From assembly GCA_003165075.1 (NCBI GenBank), contig PLSM01000182.1:108446-172445 (forward strand): DNA of 64,000 nt, given 5' to 3'. This DNA is from Acidobacteriaceae bacterium (GTDB lineage: Bacteria; Acidobacteriota; Terriglobia; Terriglobales; Acidobacteriaceae). Numbering within the stretch: position 1 is the first letter of the stretch; each line of letters opens with the position of its first letter. A model generated the notes under the pieces. That model ran no database searches. It was not told the DNA's origin and was given only the letters and a program-made list of their open reading frames with translations. The translations under genes were made by a program, and so were the position numbers. Of the stretch, positions 35,941 to 44,772 are shown in pieces.

Positions 35941-37008
35941 ATGCGCAAGCCGCAAGTGAGGCTGCTGGTGGCCGGCGTCTGCTGGGCGCTGATCGGTTGC
36001 ACTCCAGCAAAACAGCCGGCTGGAAACTCGACGGAGACGGTTCTTGGATCGCCGGGGCCTCGGGTTTATGTGACCAACGAGGTGTCGGGAGACCTGACCG
36101 TAATCGACTCCGTCACACGCAAAGTCATTGCCACCGTCCCGCTCGGCAAACGTCCGCGCGGAATTCACGCCAGCCCGGATCAAAAGACCCTGTATGTCGC
36201 GCTGAGCGGCTCGCCGATTGCCGGACCCGATGTGGATGAGAGCACCCTGCCGCCGGCCGATAAAAGTGAAGACGGAATTGGAGTCTTCGATGTGGCTCAG
36301 AACAAGCTGCTAAGAATCATTCAAGGCGGATCGGATCCGGAGAACTTTGATCTCAGTAAAGACGGAAAGCAGTTGTTCATCTCGAATGAAGATATTTCGG
36401 CTGTGAGCATTGTGGACATAGCTTCGGGAAAAGTGCTGAAAACAGTCAAGGTGGGTGGGCAGCCGGAAGGAGTCAAGACAAGTCCGGACGGGAAGTCGGT
36501 CTTTATCACATCAGAAGAAGATGGCACGCTTGCTGTCCTTGACTGCGCTAAGGGCGATATTGTTTCCACCTTTAAGGTCGGGCATCGTCCTCGCTCGGTT
36601 GCCTTCATGCCCGACGGAGAGCACGCCTACGTCAACGCCGAGAACGATGGATCGGTTGTCCTGGTGGATGTGATCCGGCGCAAGATGCTTAAGACAATTG
36701 CCCTTGGCAAGCCCGGCGTGATCAAGCCGATGGCTGTTCTGTTGTCACCGGATGCGACCAGGTTGTATGTGAGCACGGGCCGAGGGCATCAAGTGTTCAC
36801 CGTAAGCACCGCCACCAATACTGTCGTTGGCTCCGTGACAGTGGGCCAACGGCCCTGGGGTATCGCCCTTTCGCCAGATGGAAGGACGCTCTACTCGGCA
36901 AACGGGCCGTCGAATGACATGTCCGTGGTGGATCTTGCAACCAATACTGTGTCGGGGTCGATTCGAGTGGGAAGCGGACCGTGGGGTGTGGTTGCATTGG
37001 GACGTTAG
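35941..37008 (+). CDS. YVTN/YncE-type beta-propeller lipoprotein
   Basis: A 355-residue lipoprotein with lipobox ALIGC (Cys20). It is a seven-bladed propeller of YVTN repeats: RVYVTNEVSGDLTVIDSVT, TLYVALSG, QLFISNEDISAVSIVDI, RLYVSTGRGHQVFTV and TLYSANGPSNDMSVVDL, with IPLG/VGGQPEG-type turns between blades. Such proteins bind partners or small ligands in the periplasm and often accompany c-type cytochromes. It starts 3 bp after the cupredoxin gene, with AAGGGG at about 35926. The role is probably structural or substrate-binding in the redox operon. No catalytic residue was recognised. Confidence 0.85.
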   Translation: MRKPQVRLLVAGVCWALIGCTPAKQPAGNSTETVLGSPGPRVYVTNEVSGDLTVIDSVTRKVIATVPLGKRPRGIHASPDQKTLYVALSGSPIAGPDVDESTLPPADKSEDGIGVFDVAQNKLLRIIQGGSDPENFDLSKDGKQLFISNEDISAVSIVDIASGKVLKTVKVGGQPEGVKTSPDGKSVFITSEEDGTLAVLDCAKGDIVSTFKVGHRPRSVAFMPDGEHAYVNAENDGSVVLVDVIRRKMLKTIALGKPGVIKPMAVLLSPDATRLYVSTGRGHQVFTVSTATNTVVGSVTVGQRPWGIALSPDGRTLYSANGPSNDMSVVDLATNTVSGSIRVGSGPWGVVALGR

Positions 37009-37024
37009 TCGCGCATAATCAGAC

Positions 37025-37165
37025 CTCGGACTGCATAGGTCCGAGAGGTTGTCGGGTACTTATCCCGGAGGGACAGAAAGTCCGAAAGACGGTGTTCCCT
37101 TGCACCTTCAGAGGACAAGAGTGTTGGTCCTGAAATCTGCAAACGGATCGGGCCCTTGAAAGGGC
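37025..37165 (+). ncRNA. Candidate structured leader RNA with five hairpins
   Basis: Five successive stems are visible before the large cytochrome gene: CTCGGAC/GTCCGAG (37025-37045), CGGG/CCCG (37053-37067), GGAC/GTCC (37071-37083), AGGAC/GTCCT (37112-37131) and GCCCT/AGGGC with a TGAA loop (37152-37165). The first is 7 bp. Ribosome binding site and ATG follow at 37178-37191. This could be a cis-regulatory RNA; the first stem may also act as a terminator for the YVTN gene. No known riboswitch class was recognised by eye. Confidence 0.4.
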
Positions 37166-37188
37166 TACTTCACACGCGAGGTCGAACA

Positions 37189-40100
37189 ATGAGCAGGATG
37201 CTGGGAAGTCGACGTATCAGAAGCTGGGCGATTGTGCCACTCGCTATTGCCGCATGGATCATTGGCGCGATTGTTCACGCAGGCCGATTCGTCCAAGCCG
37301 GTCAGACGGCTCAGCCCGCTGTGCGGAGCATCCGGTTGGGCGCGGCGCGTCCAGGCTCACTCTACGCGCTCACTCTTGGGGTGAAGGATCCCGCGCAGCT
37401 TCAAGGCAACGACGCCATCCGAGTCACTGTGAATGACGCACAAGGAGAAGTCGCGTCCAAATGGCTGCACTCCGCGGACCTCGACTTCTACCTGACCCTC
37501 AGGCCGCGTGCCGCAGGCCCGCTCACCGTGAGCCTATCCTCGCCCCCGGGGGTTCGCGCCCCGGAGATCAGCTCAACATTGAGCAAGATTCTCCAGCCGG
37601 CTACGCTGACCGGAGACCTCGCCGGCGCCAAGCGTGGCGTTATCGCTGCGGCGCCGAACGGCTCGTGGCAAAGCGCTCAATCATTCGAGCTGGGCCAGAC
37701 TATCTTCGGCAGCGACGACGAGAGGCCCTATGCTCCTTCGAAGAGCGAAGACGGCTACGCGGCGATGCTCAAAGGATTTCAATGGTTCCGGTTCACCTTC
37801 CGAGAAAAACAGCCGCGATTGGTGTACTTCGTATTGAATGTGACCGATCGCGATGTCCCGCTGGATGTGGACATTTTCCAGACGGGTAAAGACGAGGCTG
37901 GCCAGCCGGATGTGGTGCCCTTCACAGCGGGAGAATTTGTCTATCAAGTTGAGGCAACCCAAAACTATCCGGGGCTCTACAAATTCCGCACGCGCATCTT
38001 GCAGCCCGGTCAAGAGTATTACGTTCGGGTGGCCGCCAATCATCCGGCTTATCAACTGCACACTTATGAATATTCTGTGCCGCCTTCCAAGGACCCACAT
38101 GAGGCGGTGCGAGCGGGCATGGATTTCCTGATCAATATGGGAGACACGTGGCTCTCGAATACGCCGCGCCGAGGTGCAATCGCCTTACGCTCCACCATGC
38201 AGCATTCCGAGACTCAGCTCTGCATTGCATGCCATCCGTCACAGTTCACCACCCGAGGCTATTTGAAGGCCGTGCAGAATGGCTATGCCCCGACACAGCG
38301 CCCCGCGTTGGAGTTCCTGACCGACCGTATTTATAACAACACCAGACCTCTTTACGGAGAGCCCGGCGCCAATTGGGTACGCGTGATTTATACGGCTCGC
38401 ACGGAGGCTAGCCGGCTACCCCTTATCACCCATGCCTTCGAGCAGAATGTGACGCACGACGCGCCACGAAAGAACTTCGCCGTACCCTACGCGAAGTTTC
38501 TGAAGATCCACTACAAAGGTTTGACCGTTATGCCTGGAGATGAGGCGGACGGCTGCGAGCCCGAGGTAAGTCCATTCGAGATCGCTCAGCAAAGCTGGCA
38601 GACATTCAACATGGTTTATAACCAGACGCACCAGGCGGATTGGCTGGCCGAGCGCGACCATGTGGAACAGTTGGCGCTGCCTGACGAGCCGAAGAATGTT
38701 ATCGACTTGAGTTGGAAGATCATGTTTCTTTCGGAGGTGAACCGCGACAAGTATTCCGCACAAATCGGTCAGCTCATTGACAAGCTTTACGAGTACGAGA
38801 CTCCGGAAGGCGGATGGCCATATCCATTCGACAAACATGCCAAGACAGCGGACTTCATTTCTTACAATGCAGTTCTTGCTCTAGCTGAGACTGGCCATCG
38901 ACCAGAGACCGACGAGCACCTTGCACGTGCCGTCAAGGCGATGCTGGCTGCACAGCGGCCGGAAGGCAGTTGGGAGGGCGATCCCGTCTACCAGGGCTTC
39001 AATACACCATTCCGAGCAACACAGTTTGCGGTGATGGCTCTATCCACTCTCTACCCGGGAACCACCAAGGCCAAGAATTGGGACGCCGCATATCCGGCGC
39101 CGGTCACAACCCTCGCCAGAAATGACTTGCCGCTACTTCTTGAACAGCTCGATCAGTTCTGGGATCTCGCGCCGGAACCGGTTTTGCGCCAGATTCGCGA
39201 GGTGCTCACCACGAGCGACCAACCGCTTGCACGCGAAGCCGCGGCTCGCGCCCTCGGCCATATGGCCGACCCAGGCGCATTGCAGGCTTTGATCAAGGGA
39301 CTTGGCGACCCCACCAAGATGGTGCAAACGAGCTCTGCATATGCCCTTCGCATGGTGCTGTCGCGGCGGCAGGAGGCCGCGCCAGAGGGACGAAAGATGT
39401 TGACCGCCGCGCTGGCATCGTCCGACGCACGTACACGATGGGGCGCGGCTCGCGTCTTCAATCAGCATTTCAGGGATTTGACTGGCGACGCAGATTTGCT
39501 GGCAGCCCTGGAGAAAGATCTGAATGATCCAGTACCCTTTGTCCGCTTTGAAGCTGCGTCTGGATTGTGGCGTTGGTATTACTGGCAGGTGGACCAACCG
39601 GAGGTGCGTCGCAGCACGCTCGAAACGCTCGCTACTCGTCTCAATACGGAGACTGACGCGATGGTTCGGCGCGGGTTACAGGAAAGTGTTTACGACCTGC
39701 TGGATGAAAACACCGGATACCTGTCTGCCTGGGTGCGAGCAAGTTCCAAAGACGAGGACAAGGACCGCATCAACGCCGGCTATGAAGCGGTGGCGCGCGA
39801 TCAGGCGCAGGTGCTGGCCAAAGTGCTGCGCGAGGGAACGCCGCTAGGCCGTCAGGGTATCCTGAATGCCCTTTGGGATTTCCATATTCGCCACTATGCT
39901 TTGCCGGAGCTCAAGGCGGACACTGTCTCGATTGGCCTGCCTGCAGTTCTTACCAAGTATGTAACCGGTGTGCCCGATCTGCATCGCCCGGATTATGAAT
40001 ATCCGCCGTACCGTGAGACGGTCGACTTTAAGTATGACGTCAACAATGGCTTCTTCCAGACACGTATTGGTAACGACAGCGATCTGATTCACTTCTTCAA

Positions 40101-41472
40101 AAGCTCGGGACCGGAGTTGGAAGACGCGTTGCTTGCCTGCCTTGAAGGCGCAGATGACTCCATGAAAATCGAGGTGCTGAAGGCAGGAAGCACTTTGAGT
40201 GAATCCGGCGACGCACGGTTCACGTTGGCGGCCCTGAACCTGTCGGAGGATTCCAACCCCGCGGTGCGGCTGACCGTTCGCTATGTCTACGAGGGTGGCC
40301 AGCGCGGAATCCTGAACCTAAATACATCGAGCGCACCCGACTCACACCTGGTGAGCAAAGTAGTCGAGATCCTCAAGCAGGGAAATCCGGATAGCCAGGC
40401 CGTGGTGCTGCCGCTGCTTGCGGCGCTGCCAGAAGGATCTCTCTGGGAAAAGCAGACGGATGTTCAGGATGCGTTGCGGTCAATGCTCGAACAACGGCCA
40501 CGGCCGGCAAATTATGCCCTGGTGCTGGACGCCGCCTCTTCGTTTCCCAGCCTTATGCATGAGGCGAAGCTCCAGGAACAGGTGTTGGCCGGGCTGCATT
40601 CCTTCACACCCGCGGTGCAGCGTGCCGCTGTGCAGGTCGTCTTGGAACACTTTCTCAGCGATCCCCAAACTGAGACCGCGGTGAAGACTGCGTTCGCGAA
40701 CCTGAACAATTCAGGGCTGAGTATCTTCCTGGAGGAAGTGGGCAACCCCGTATTTCTGAAGCGGCGTTTGGGCGTATCGGGAGGCGCCGTCTCACAAGAT
40801 CAGGACTACCTGAACCGCAACGCTGCCGCGCGGAAGATTAAGGAACCCTTGGAGTACCCGCTGGTGGTCGATACCGTGCTGGCGAGCCTGCTCAACCCTG
40901 ATGCCAACGTGAGTGCAGCGGCGCTGGATACGCTGCGCAAGGTCAAAGGCATCGAACAACGGCCGGATTTTCGCACTGCCATGGATAAGCTGAAGAATTC
41001 TGGCAATCCGCGCCTTAAACTCATCGCCACCAGCGTGTTGCAAGGAAAGAATCTGAGCGAAGCGTTGCAGGACGTACAACCCGGCTCGGTGCTTGACTTC
41101 CGCTATTTTGCCACCAGGATCGAGCCCATCCTGGCAGCGCCGGGGCCTGATGGAAAGGCGTGCGTCTTCTGCCACGCCAGTCATGTGATCTTCAAGCTGC
41201 AGCCGCCCAATGCTCAAGGTGTCTTCTCAGACCAGGACAGCGAAGAAAACTACAAATATGCGATGCGCGTGGTGGATATTACCAACCCCAATCAGAGCCT
41301 GATACTGATCAAGCCCACCCGCCCAACGGACAGTGCGGGCAACGTCGGCGATTACCTCGCCACGCATAACGGCGGCCAGCGTTGGCATGGAAATGAATCC
41401 AGCGAACAATACAGAACGATTCTGGAATGGATCCGAGGGGGCCGTGTGGAGAGCGCGTCGCTGTCAAAATGA
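37189..41472 (+). CDS. Large di-haem protein with toroid and HEAT-repeat domains
   Basis: A 1427-residue exported protein starting at the ATG at 37189 with GAGGT six bases before it; a TTG at 37156 is less likely. A membrane/signal segment (WAIVPLAIAAWIIGAIVHA) is followed by a beta-rich region to about residue 310. The first haem motif, CIACHPSQF, is at residue 345. Residues about 500-620 resemble an alpha/alpha toroid of the terpene-cyclase/prenyltransferase type (ETPEGGWPYPFD, AQRPEGSWEGDP). From about 640 to 1290 lie HEAT-like helices (PLAREAAARALGHMADPGALQALI). The second haem motif, CVFCHASH, is at residue 1325. It probably acts as a periplasmic electron carrier on a scaffold. It follows the YVTN gene across the hairpin-rich leader. 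Confidence 0.8.
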   Translation: MSRMLGSRRIRSWAIVPLAIAAWIIGAIVHAGRFVQAGQTAQPAVRSIRLGAARPGSLYALTLGVKDPAQLQGNDAIRVTVNDAQGEVASKWLHSADLDFYLTLRPRAAGPLTVSLSSPPGVRAPEISSTLSKILQPATLTGDLAGAKRGVIAAAPNGSWQSAQSFELGQTIFGSDDERPYAPSKSEDGYAAMLKGFQWFRFTFREKQPRLVYFVLNVTDRDVPLDVDIFQTGKDEAGQPDVVPFTAGEFVYQVEATQNYPGLYKFRTRILQPGQEYYVRVAANHPAYQLHTYEYSVPPSKDPHEAVRAGMDFLINMGDTWLSNTPRRGAIALRSTMQHSETQLCIACHPSQFTTRGYLKAVQNGYAPTQRPALEFLTDRIYNNTRPLYGEPGANWVRVIYTARTEASRLPLITHAFEQNVTHDAPRKNFAVPYAKFLKIHYKGLTVMPGDEADGCEPEVSPFEIAQQSWQTFNMVYNQTHQADWLAERDHVEQLALPDEPKNVIDLSWKIMFLSEVNRDKYSAQIGQLIDKLYEYETPEGGWPYPFDKHAKTADFISYNAVLALAETGHRPETDEHLARAVKAMLAAQRPEGSWEGDPVYQGFNTPFRATQFAVMALSTLYPGTTKAKNWDAAYPAPVTTLARNDLPLLLEQLDQFWDLAPEPVLRQIREVLTTSDQPLAREAAARALGHMADPGALQALIKGLGDPTKMVQTSSAYALRMVLSRRQEAAPEGRKMLTAALASSDARTRWGAARVFNQHFRDLTGDADLLAALEKDLNDPVPFVRFEAASGLWRWYYWQVDQPEVRRSTLETLATRLNTETDAMVRRGLQESVYDLLDENTGYLSAWVRASSKDEDKDRINAGYEAVARDQAQVLAKVLREGTPLGRQGILNALWDFHIRHYALPELKADTVSIGLPAVLTKYVTGVPDLHRPDYEYPPYRETVDFKYDVNNGFFQTRIGNDSDLIHFFKSSGPELEDALLACLEGADDSMKIEVLKAGSTLSESGDARFTLAALNLSEDSNPAVRLTVRYVYEGGQRGILNLNTSSAPDSHLVSKVVEILKQGNPDSQAVVLPLLAALPEGSLWEKQTDVQDALRSMLEQRPRPANYALVLDAASSFPSLMHEAKLQEQVLAGLHSFTPAVQRAAVQVVLEHFLSDPQTETAVKTAFANLNNSGLSIFLEEVGNPVFLKRRLGVSGGAVSQDQDYLNRNAAARKIKEPLEYPLVVDTVLASLLNPDANVSAAALDTLRKVKGIEQRPDFRTAMDKLKNSGNPRLKLIATSVLQGKNLSEALQDVQPGSVLDFRYFATRIEPILAAPGPDGKACVFCHASHVIFKLQPPNAQGVFSDQDSEENYKYAMRVVDITNPNQSLILIKPTRPTDSAGNVGDYLATHNGGQRWHGNESSEQYRTILEWIRGGRVESASLSK

Positions 41473-41560
41473 GGAACCAAGGATCGCTGCCATCAGGCAA
41501 TTGACTTAACCATGAAAATCAGCAATCGATCGAACGTCTTCCAGACTGGAGAAGAGCCCT

Positions 41561-42643
41561 ATGAGCATTCAGCAGAAGGTGGCGCTTTCTAAGAGCCTTG
41601 TGAACCGCCGGCGATTCTGTGCTACCACAGGTATTGCAGCAATGGCAGGCATTTTTTCCGCCGAAGCCCACGCAAGCATTGACGCATTGGGGAATCCTCC
41701 CGGAGCTTTACAAATGCAGACAGGCAACGGTGAATGGACTTATCGAGTTGTCCCCAACTGGGGTCAATTGCCGCAGGGGAAGACGTTCGGCGGAACTCAT
41801 GGCGCTATCGCCATTGACAATGCCGGGCATGTCTACGTCAGCACGCAAAGCGAAACGGGTGTGCTGGTGTATGACCGAGACGGAGCACTTTTGCGATCGA
41901 TTGCCACGGACTACCCTGAAATTCACTCTATGGTTCATGCAGAAGAGTCCGGCACAGAGTATCTCTATGCCACCGTGCAGAAGGGAACGCCCCATGAAAA
42001 CTGGCTCTTTCTCAAAATCAAGACCGATGGCACCGTTGTTCAAAAGATCGTAGCTCCCGGTGAAGCGGGATTCCGCGAGGCGAATGAATGGCGGCTGACC
42101 GCCGCCGTACCTGGACCTGACGGATCAATTTACATTGCCAATGGCTATGGGGACTCTCGCATTTTCAGGTTTGATAAGGCCGGCAATTACAAGGCGAGCT
42201 TTGCGGGCAAGGGAAATGCAAATGGGCAATGCGATTGTTGCCATGGGATGACTGTGGATACGCGTTACGACCAGCCACTCATTCTGGTGTGCGACAGGGA
42301 GAACCGCAGGCTGAGCCACTACGACTTCGATGGCAAATTCGTAAGCAACGTCACTCTTCATCTTCGTCGCCCATGCCAGGTGAGTTTTCATGGCGACTAT
42401 GCGGTTGTCTCCGAATTAGAAGGACGCGTTACCGTCTTAGATAAAGACAACTCGCCGGTTGCATTCCTCGGTGACAATCCGCATAAAGACCAATGGGCAA
42501 ACTACTCCCTTCTTCCTGGCGACATAGCGCCGGAGTGGTTCAGCGCGGCCCATGGATGTTACATCGATGCGGACGCCAACATCTACATTTCGGACTGGAA
42601 TAAGTCTGGACGTATTTCAAAGCTGACCAGGGTAGCCGTCTAA
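41561..42643 (+). CDS. Tat-exported NHL-type beta-propeller protein with a CXXCH motif
   Basis: A 360-residue protein starting at the ATG at 41561 behind GGAGAAGAG. The N-terminus (VNRRRFCATTGIAAMAGIF) is a Tat signal. The rest is an NHL-like propeller: IAIDNAGHVYVST, GSIYIANGYGDSRIFRFDKAG, LILVCDRENRRLSHYDFDG and ANIYISDWNKSGRI. At residues 224-228 the sequence reads CDCCH, which satisfies CXXCH, in a place where NHL proteins normally have only a conserved His-Gly. Proteins exported by Tat are usually folded in the cytoplasm, which would argue against haem attachment there; a metal-binding role is another option. It lies 88 bp after the large cytochrome gene and probably belongs to the same unit. 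Confidence 0.75.
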   Translation: MSIQQKVALSKSLVNRRRFCATTGIAAMAGIFSAEAHASIDALGNPPGALQMQTGNGEWTYRVVPNWGQLPQGKTFGGTHGAIAIDNAGHVYVSTQSETGVLVYDRDGALLRSIATDYPEIHSMVHAEESGTEYLYATVQKGTPHENWLFLKIKTDGTVVQKIVAPGEAGFREANEWRLTAAVPGPDGSIYIANGYGDSRIFRFDKAGNYKASFAGKGNANGQCDCCHGMTVDTRYDQPLILVCDRENRRLSHYDFDGKFVSNVTLHLRRPCQVSFHGDYAVVSELEGRVTVLDKDNSPVAFLGDNPHKDQWANYSLLPGDIAPEWFSAAHGCYIDADANIYISDWNKSGRISKLTRVAV

Positions 42644-42805
42644 CGAGGCGGGACAGAACCACACCCACGATTCACGCGCTACATCGGTTAGTTTCCCCTG
42701 CGCATCGATTAGCGGACAACGCATGTGTTAAGGCACTGATGTATCATTCTCGAAGCGCTGAACAAAGGCGTTTCCACTGGTTTAGAGAGATTCATCAGAG
42801 CGATC

Positions 42806-44620
42806 ATGACCATTTCCGGCTCCACACATTTTGCGCCGCCCGTCAATTCATCAGAGAAGCATGGATACAACCTTTTTCTTTTGCTCGTCGCCGGCCTGGG
42901 CGGGTTACTGTATGGAATTGATGTAGGCATCATTGGCGGAGCACTGCCCTACCTTGAAGCGACTTCGCATCTGACCGCTGCACAGCTTTCTGTCATCGTG
43001 GCGGCAGTGCTCCTGGGCAGCGTTATCTCGACCTTGTTCGCGGGCATCTTGGCTGACTGGATGGGGCGGCGCCCACTGATGGTCCTCAGCGGGCTGACTT
43101 TCATCGTAAGTATTCCGGTGATCGCGCTTTCGCATGGCTATACCCCGCTATTTTTTGGACGCCTCCTGCAAGGCATAAGTGGCGGCCTTATTGGCGTGGT
43201 GGTTCCGCTCTATCTTGCCGAGTGCCTTTCGGCATCTAGCCGTGGCAAAGGGACGGGAGTCTTCCAGTGGCTGCTTACGCTGGGAATTGTTGTAGCGGCG
43301 CTGGTGGGCATCTACTTCAGCTATCGTGTGGAAGCCGTGGCCCAAGCTGGCGATGCCGCTGCGCTCTTCGCCTTCAAGGACCAGGCCTGGCGGCGCATTT
43401 TTTGGGTCTCGCTGCCTCCCGGCGTCCTGTTTGTTTTGGGCAGCCTGTTGGTGACTGAATCTCCGCGATGGCTCTTCCGACGCGGCAAAGAGGAGTTGGC
43501 CCTTGCCGCCCTTCTGCGCTCACGTACCGCGGAGCAAGCCGCCATCGAGCTAAACGAAATGAAGGAGACACTGCACGCTGCCGCAGAGCGCAGTACCGCC
43601 GGCCACGAGGTGCGCGACGCGCTTCTGCGCCGGAAGTACGTGATTCCGTTCCTGCTGGCATGTCTCATTCTCTTCTGCAACACGGCGACGGGGATCAATT
43701 CGATCATTGGGTACAACACTGGCATTCTTCTTCAGAGTGGCCTGACTGATCTGCATGCGCATTGGGGATATGTCATCCTGACCGCTACGAATTTCCTGAT
43801 GACCATCGTGGGAATGCTGTTGGTTGACCGCAGTGGCCGCCGATTTCTATTGATCCTCGGAACAGCCGGCATGATCGCTTCGCTGGTCAGCGTCGGCGTA
43901 CTGTTTTTCAGAACCGAGAAGCAGAGCGTAGATTGCCGTAGCCTGCTTCAGGCCAGCGTTGGCGCTAACCAAGAGATGATTCTTCACTTCGACCCGGCTG
44001 AGGCGGCAAAGCTCCTGTCTTCGCAAGACGGCGCGGGCAGCCAGATCAAGAGCGATCATGCCTCGCTCGCGATCATCTATTCTTACGGAGACTTTACGGC
44101 AGCCACCAGCTATGTGCGCTCCGACGAAGCAGCGGCGGCGCCCATTCAAATCACGCGCGCAAGCTGTGTTCCCACCAACAAAGTGGAGGCCTTCTTCAAG
44201 AATCCGTTGGCCAACCTCGATGCTGCTCAGACCGCTCCGCTCAAGATCAACAAAGCTCTGATCGGGCAGGTTCCAGATTCGGGCCATGGCTGGCGGGTCG
44301 CGTTTGGGTTATATGCATTCATGGCGTTCTATGCCATGGGCCCTGGTGTGTGTGTTTGGCTTGCCCTATCGGAATTGATGCCCACGCGGATCCGGTCCAA
44401 TGGAATGAGTATCGCCCTGGTCATCAACCAGTTGGTCTCCACCACGCTGGCCGGGATTTTTCTCCCCTTTGTCAGCAAGTACGGCTATTCTTCGATGTTC
44501 TTCCTTTTCGCCTGCTTCACAATGGTCTACTTCTTCACCGCTACATTTCTGCTACCAGAGACCAAAGGCAAGACCCTGGAAGAGATCGAAGCACATTTTG
44601 AAAGGCAAGGCGCGCGCTAG
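42806..44620 (+). CDS. MFS sugar porter with a large inserted extracytoplasmic loop
   Basis: A 604-residue member of the sugar porter family, which is usually 450-500 residues long. Family motifs are present: DWMGRRPL, GRLLQGISGG, PLYLAECL, VTESPRWLF, DRSGRRFL and PETKGKTLEEIE. Twelve membrane helices are visible. Between helices 9 and 10 (about residues 370-492) there is an insert of roughly 120 residues with no membrane character, containing Cys376 and Cys452. By the topology of the family this loop is outside the cytoplasm. The substrate is probably a hexose or pentose taken up with protons. It lies between the NHL gene and the GH18 gene on the same strand; no clear promoter was found in the 162 bp upstream. 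Confidence 0.85.
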   Translation: MTISGSTHFAPPVNSSEKHGYNLFLLLVAGLGGLLYGIDVGIIGGALPYLEATSHLTAAQLSVIVAAVLLGSVISTLFAGILADWMGRRPLMVLSGLTFIVSIPVIALSHGYTPLFFGRLLQGISGGLIGVVVPLYLAECLSASSRGKGTGVFQWLLTLGIVVAALVGIYFSYRVEAVAQAGDAAALFAFKDQAWRRIFWVSLPPGVLFVLGSLLVTESPRWLFRRGKEELALAALLRSRTAEQAAIELNEMKETLHAAAERSTAGHEVRDALLRRKYVIPFLLACLILFCNTATGINSIIGYNTGILLQSGLTDLHAHWGYVILTATNFLMTIVGMLLVDRSGRRFLLILGTAGMIASLVSVGVLFFRTEKQSVDCRSLLQASVGANQEMILHFDPAEAAKLLSSQDGAGSQIKSDHASLAIIYSYGDFTAATSYVRSDEAAAAPIQITRASCVPTNKVEAFFKNPLANLDAAQTAPLKINKALIGQVPDSGHGWRVAFGLYAFMAFYAMGPGVCVWLALSELMPTRIRSNGMSIALVINQLVSTTLAGIFLPFVSKYGYSSMFFLFACFTMVYFFTATFLLPETKGKTLEEIEAHFERQGAR

Positions 44621-44738
44621 AGCAAAGAGCAGTTGCCGAGAAACAATGCTGAGCGACTCCAATGCGGATCTGAAGTCAATGTGAATTCCAAGGCGTGCCC
44701 GGTTGTTTCGTACTTCTTCGCGCGGCAGTTCCATTTAA

Positions 44739-44751
44739 TTGGGAGTCCCAA
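44739..44751. promoter_or_regulatory. 13 bp palindrome upstream of the GH18 gene
   Basis: TTGGGAGTCCCAA has perfect 6 bp arms around one central base. It is 21 bp before the GH18 start codon and close to its GGAGG ribosome binding site, so it could be an operator or an mRNA hairpin. Confidence 0.35.
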
Positions 44752-44772
44752 CTTTGCTTCTGGAGGTAATCG

